This document shows, piece after piece, positions 61,022 through 64,000 of a DNA stretch of 64,000 nt (positions within the stretch are counted from its first letter, which is position 1; each line of letters opens with the position of its first letter). Position numbers and translations under genes: made by a program. The stretch comes from Geosiphon pyriformis (Eukaryota > Glomeromycota > Glomeromycetes > Archaeosporales > Geosiphonaceae): the NCBI GenBank assembly GCA_016748015.1, contig JAAOMT010000602.1:1119922-1183921 (forward strand), written 5' to 3'. The notes below the pieces were generated by a model. The model was not told the origin of the DNA. It did not search any database and saw only the letters and a program-made list of their open reading frames with translations.

Positions 61022-61814
61022 TAACCCATATCCAACGCTCATCTGCAATTTAAAAGAACTTTATCCCAGAGGCAAAAAGTAAAAACATTTTTCATCACAT
61101 TTACATAACTGTGTGTTCTCTTTAGAAATAATGGGAACCACTTGCTCTTCAGATTATGATCATTAGAAAATAATTTGTAATAAATTCAAAAGCAGTTCGT
61201 GTGAGTTTTGCTTTAATATGAAGTTCAGACACGATTTAGAACTCTCAATTTAATTTTATATGAATAACTGCTAAAGCTTGACTGGTTCAACTTATTGGCT
61301 TCAAATAAATTAATTTATTATATAACTACTTTTTACTTATATCTTGAGCAGAAAAAATACTTTCACTCTACTATGAGGTCTCACTTGATTTTTTAGCAGT
61401 ACCATTCCCGAAAACCCTAAAAGTCAACATGAAAAAAGGAGTTTAAAAATTTCCAACTACTCCTAAGGAGTAATGGTTGCAATGACATTTTTAAGTTCCT
61501 TGAATTTCAACAATCATTCTGTTCTAAGGTCGAGTAGTGGCTAAAACAATTTTACGCCTTACTTTATATAAACTTGCTCAAGCAGGAATTGATGATATGC
61601 GCCAGCGTATCTCCATACAGCGCATAGCATTACAAACGCGTTAAATTTCACGAGAGATTGCATCGAAACCATTTGTCCAGAATATTCTAAAGCCGAGATT
61701 TAGGATTTACATTGCCTTAGCCACAATTATAAAATGAGTAAACGAAACCTTTCCCAGCAAACCAACACTTTCTTCTACCCTTTTGTGATTTTTCTTTCCA
61801 TAAACAAGTAAATT
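61022..61814 (+). promoter_or_regulatory. SCAP 3' flank and SDR promoter
   Basis: No ORF. TATAAAA at 61728-61734, 81 bp before the SDR start. A small cluster of CpG-containing motifs lies at 61595-61650 (GCCAGCGTATCTCC, CAGCGCATAG, CAAACGCG). No transposon remnant recognised. Confidence 0.45.
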
Positions 61815-63318
61815 ATGGCAACTGCAGTTAAAGAAGCTATTAAGGATCTTAGGAGACGTATCGAGGATAAAGTTGCTATTATTACTGGTGCTGGCAGGTA
61901 AATAATTGAACTAGACCGCTTAAAACGTCGGGTACCTTTTTAACATTAAGAAGATAAATATGAGAGAAAATGATTATTCAAACATTAAATTCGGCTTATT
62001 TTTAATAGCGGGGTCGGGTTCGAGTCTGCTGTCCTTTTCGCCAAGGAAGGTGCTCGAGTTATTGCTGCTGACATAGACCTTAAAGCTGCTGAGAGGGCTG
62101 TTGAGAGAATAAAAGACGTCATCGGGCCGTTGCATCTTAGTAAACGCGCTCTCGCATATCAAGTTGATGTCACTAAAGAAGCAGAAGTAAAAAAATTGGT
62201 GGAGACGGCCTTAAGAGAATTTGGTGAGGTTTTGAATTGGATTTCATTTATCAATTATCAATTTTCTAATTACATTTTTGTGATGTACCTTATTTCATAT
62301 TGGAAATAGGAAAACTCGACATTATTTTCAATAACGCGGGGATAATGCATCCGCATGATGAAAATGCCCTCAATACAGATGAAAAAGTTTGGTAAATGTG
62401 ACCTTAAAAGGCCGGCATTTCAAATTTCAAATTAAATCTTTATGCTTATTTTCAAACATGATTATTCACTTTGATATCTTCAATGCATTGAAGGGACGTT
62501 ACATTTAATACTAATCTCAAAGGTGTCTGGTACGGTTGTAAATATGCTATTGAAGCATTTCATCGTGGTGGAAAGGGTGGTAGCATTATCAATACTTCCA
62601 GCTTCGTAGGAACTTTGGGTTCAGCTACTCCTCAGATTGCTTGTTAGTTCTTTTTTTGTATCTCAATTTCTCGAATTAAAAAAACATAATAGTTCTTAAT
62701 AATCAATTTTCATCATGTAAAACTATAGATACGGCATCAAAGGGGGCTGTTATTGCTTTAAGGTATAACGCTCTTTTAATTATCATTTTTCCTTTCTTTT
62801 AATATCTAAACGATTCAATTGTTATGACATTTTTAAATGTAGCCGTGAGTTGGCCGTCACTCATGCGCGTGAAGGTATCCGCATCAACGCACTTTCACCT
62901 GGACCTCTAAATACCCCATTGCTTCAAAAGTTCCTCGATACAGATGATAAGAAACAAAGAAGATTAGTACATGTTCCTATCGGACGGTTTGGTAAGCAGT
63001 TAGAGAAAGCTTATGGTATATTAACTTCGTTTCAGAAAGATTCATGGGAAATTGCGAATTCTTAGGTGAACCAATTGAAATCGCTCAAGCGGCTCTCTTC
63101 CTTGCCTCAGACGAGTCGAGCTACATAACAGGGACCGAGTTTAAGGTTGATGGTGGCATTACGGCTGCATACGTGGTTAGTATTGTCTACAAAGATTAAA
63201 CTATTACGCTGGCCTATTTAAAATCAAATATTAATATTATTTTTAGACTCCCGAAGGTGCTACCAAGAGTGTCGCACCAAAGAATTGGAACAAGGGAGAC
63301 AAAAAAGCCTCTCAGTAA
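61815..63318 (+). CDS. Short-chain dehydrogenase/reductase (SDR), classical type
   Basis: Eight exons: 61815-61897, 62009-62223, 62310-62391, 62494-62642, 62729-62762, 62843-62991, 63066-63175, 63247-63318; 297 aa. NAD(P)-binding TGAGSGVGFE, acidic AADID after the second strand (suggests NAD), IFNNAGIM, catalytic Ser in [15 protein letters not shown] (Tyr-x-x-x-Lys), [12 protein letters not shown], and a C-terminal [16 protein letters not shown] typical of the family. The substrate cannot be told from the sequence. It lies between SCAP (same strand) and HMG-CoA reductase (convergent), so a role in lipid or sterol metabolism is possible but only by position. Catalytic residues are intact; the C-terminus has a Lys-rich extension. 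Confidence 0.92.
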
Positions 63319-63693
63319 CTTTTGGTCGACTTGGACAACGTTCGTTTGGGATGTATATTATATTTAAAATGTATAAAAATGTGAATAAATTATTAAAGAG
63401 TAGGTTTCCCTTTTATTATTTGTGATTAAAAGGAAGCAATCAAAAATGAATTTTTGAAAGATGTTATTTAACATTAGGATTATAATCGTAACTTGAACAT
63501 CCATCAGAATTAAAAATAAAATACTTTTGAATAATGAACAATTATATACAGGAGAAAAACCAAAGCAATTTTAAGAGCTACCAAAATTGAATTAGTCTAA
63601 CATTTGCATTATAAAATGAGTAATAATAAAGTAGATTTGATGGGAGGTTGTTGAACAATGACTATTTACAATTAATCTATGAGGATTTTGTAT
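63319..63693. other. Convergent 3' intergenic region
   Basis: About 375 bp between the SDR stop and the HMG-CoA reductase stop. AATAAA lies at 63383-63388 and AATAAAATAC at 63512-63521. No ORF or repeat. Confidence 0.5.
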
Positions 63694-64000
63694 TTATGAG
63701 TTTTGACACGATCCAACAATTAGGGGTAATTCGATTGGTGAAGATGGGGGTGTGGAAGTCTGTGTTATAATAGAGCGTCCCCGCCTAAGAATCGGTTTTC
63801 TAGCATTGTGAAACTGATTATGCTGATGGACATGATGCTGTTGAGAGGGCGCAGCCCGATTATGTTGCATATGTGACTTTACTAAATGACCAGCCGCAAG
63901 AGCTGCACAAAGACTAAGTTCACCAGCCATTACAGCAGCACAAACGATGCGCGCAAGCTTTTGAGCATTAGCCCCTGGGGTGGTGGGGTGAGGACCCCGC
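63694..64000 (-). CDS. HMG1: HMG-CoA reductase, C-terminal end (partial)
   Basis: Stop at 63694-63696; the gene runs off the right edge. The readable part shows [38 protein letters not shown] and SHMQHN, the conserved C-terminal part of class I HMG-CoA reductases, including the His of GHLVKSHM that acts as a proton donor. A His/Gln- and Ser/Pro-rich tail of about 50 residues follows. The enzyme reduces HMG-CoA to mevalonate at the ER, the rate-limiting step of sterol synthesis, and its gene is a usual SREBP target. It is convergent with the SDR gene. The membrane domain and the rest of the catalytic domain lie outside the window. Confidence 0.93.
   Translation of the reverse strand, partial: RGPHPTTPGANAQKLARIVCAAVMAGELSLCAALAAGHLVKSHMQHNRAAPSQQHHVHQHNQFHNARKPILRRGRSIITQTSTPPSSPIELPLIVGSCQNS

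Overview
The window looks like nuclear DNA of an arbuscular mycorrhizal fungus, most likely Rhizophagus or a close relative (Glomeromycotina). It is very AT-rich, its host genes carry short GT-AG introns, and its LINE proteins resemble, from memory, repeat proteins abundant in Rhizophagus irregularis. The genus is an inference; no database was searched.

Two small gene islands sit in transposon-rich DNA. Island 1 (about 22.5-25.8 kb) has mitochondrial ribosomal protein mL43 (3 exons, 140 aa) and the small GTPase Rac1 (4 exons, 192 aa). Island 2 (about 56.2-64.0 kb) has SCAP, the sterol-sensing escort of SREBP (5 exons, 1474 aa), a short-chain dehydrogenase/reductase (8 exons, 297 aa) and, running off the right edge on the minus strand, the C-terminus of HMG-CoA reductase. 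A sterol sensor therefore lies a few kb from the key enzyme of sterol synthesis.

Nearly all the rest is transposable elements. (i) LINEs have ORF1 with a zinc knuckle, and ORF2 with AP-endonuclease, reverse transcriptase (FIDD) and RNase H. They occur at 1-2585, 3471-6835, 8280-21290 (ORF1 only, interrupted), 26.7-28.4 kb, 36.9-37.3 kb and 38.57-45.34 kb (minus, near full length). Very AT-rich fossils lie at 2.6-3.5 and 6.8-8.3 kb. (ii) Ty3/gypsy element A (9519-19418, minus, TSD ATGG) encodes gag, protease, a Cys-rich region, a dUTPase, RT, RNase H, integrase and an extra ORF3. (iii) Ty3/gypsy element B (45728-55237, minus, TSD ATAT) has the same plan without the dUTPase, plus a phased T TTA AAC slippery site at the gag-pol junction. 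A badly decayed B copy lies on the plus strand at about 28.5-35.0 kb. (iv) Solo LTRs of five families (A-E) are nested in these. Several have clear 4-bp target duplications, and all derive from TGTTAY...GTAACA termini.

The most notable signals are a conserved post-integrase ORF (ORF3) shared by families A and B and running into the 3' LTR, the dUTPase inside element A, the gag-pol frameshift cassette of B, a short tandem array just upstream of the TATA box in every LTR family, and nonsense mutations falling at Trp, Gln and Arg codons, as expected from cytosine deamination. Host genes are free of this decay.
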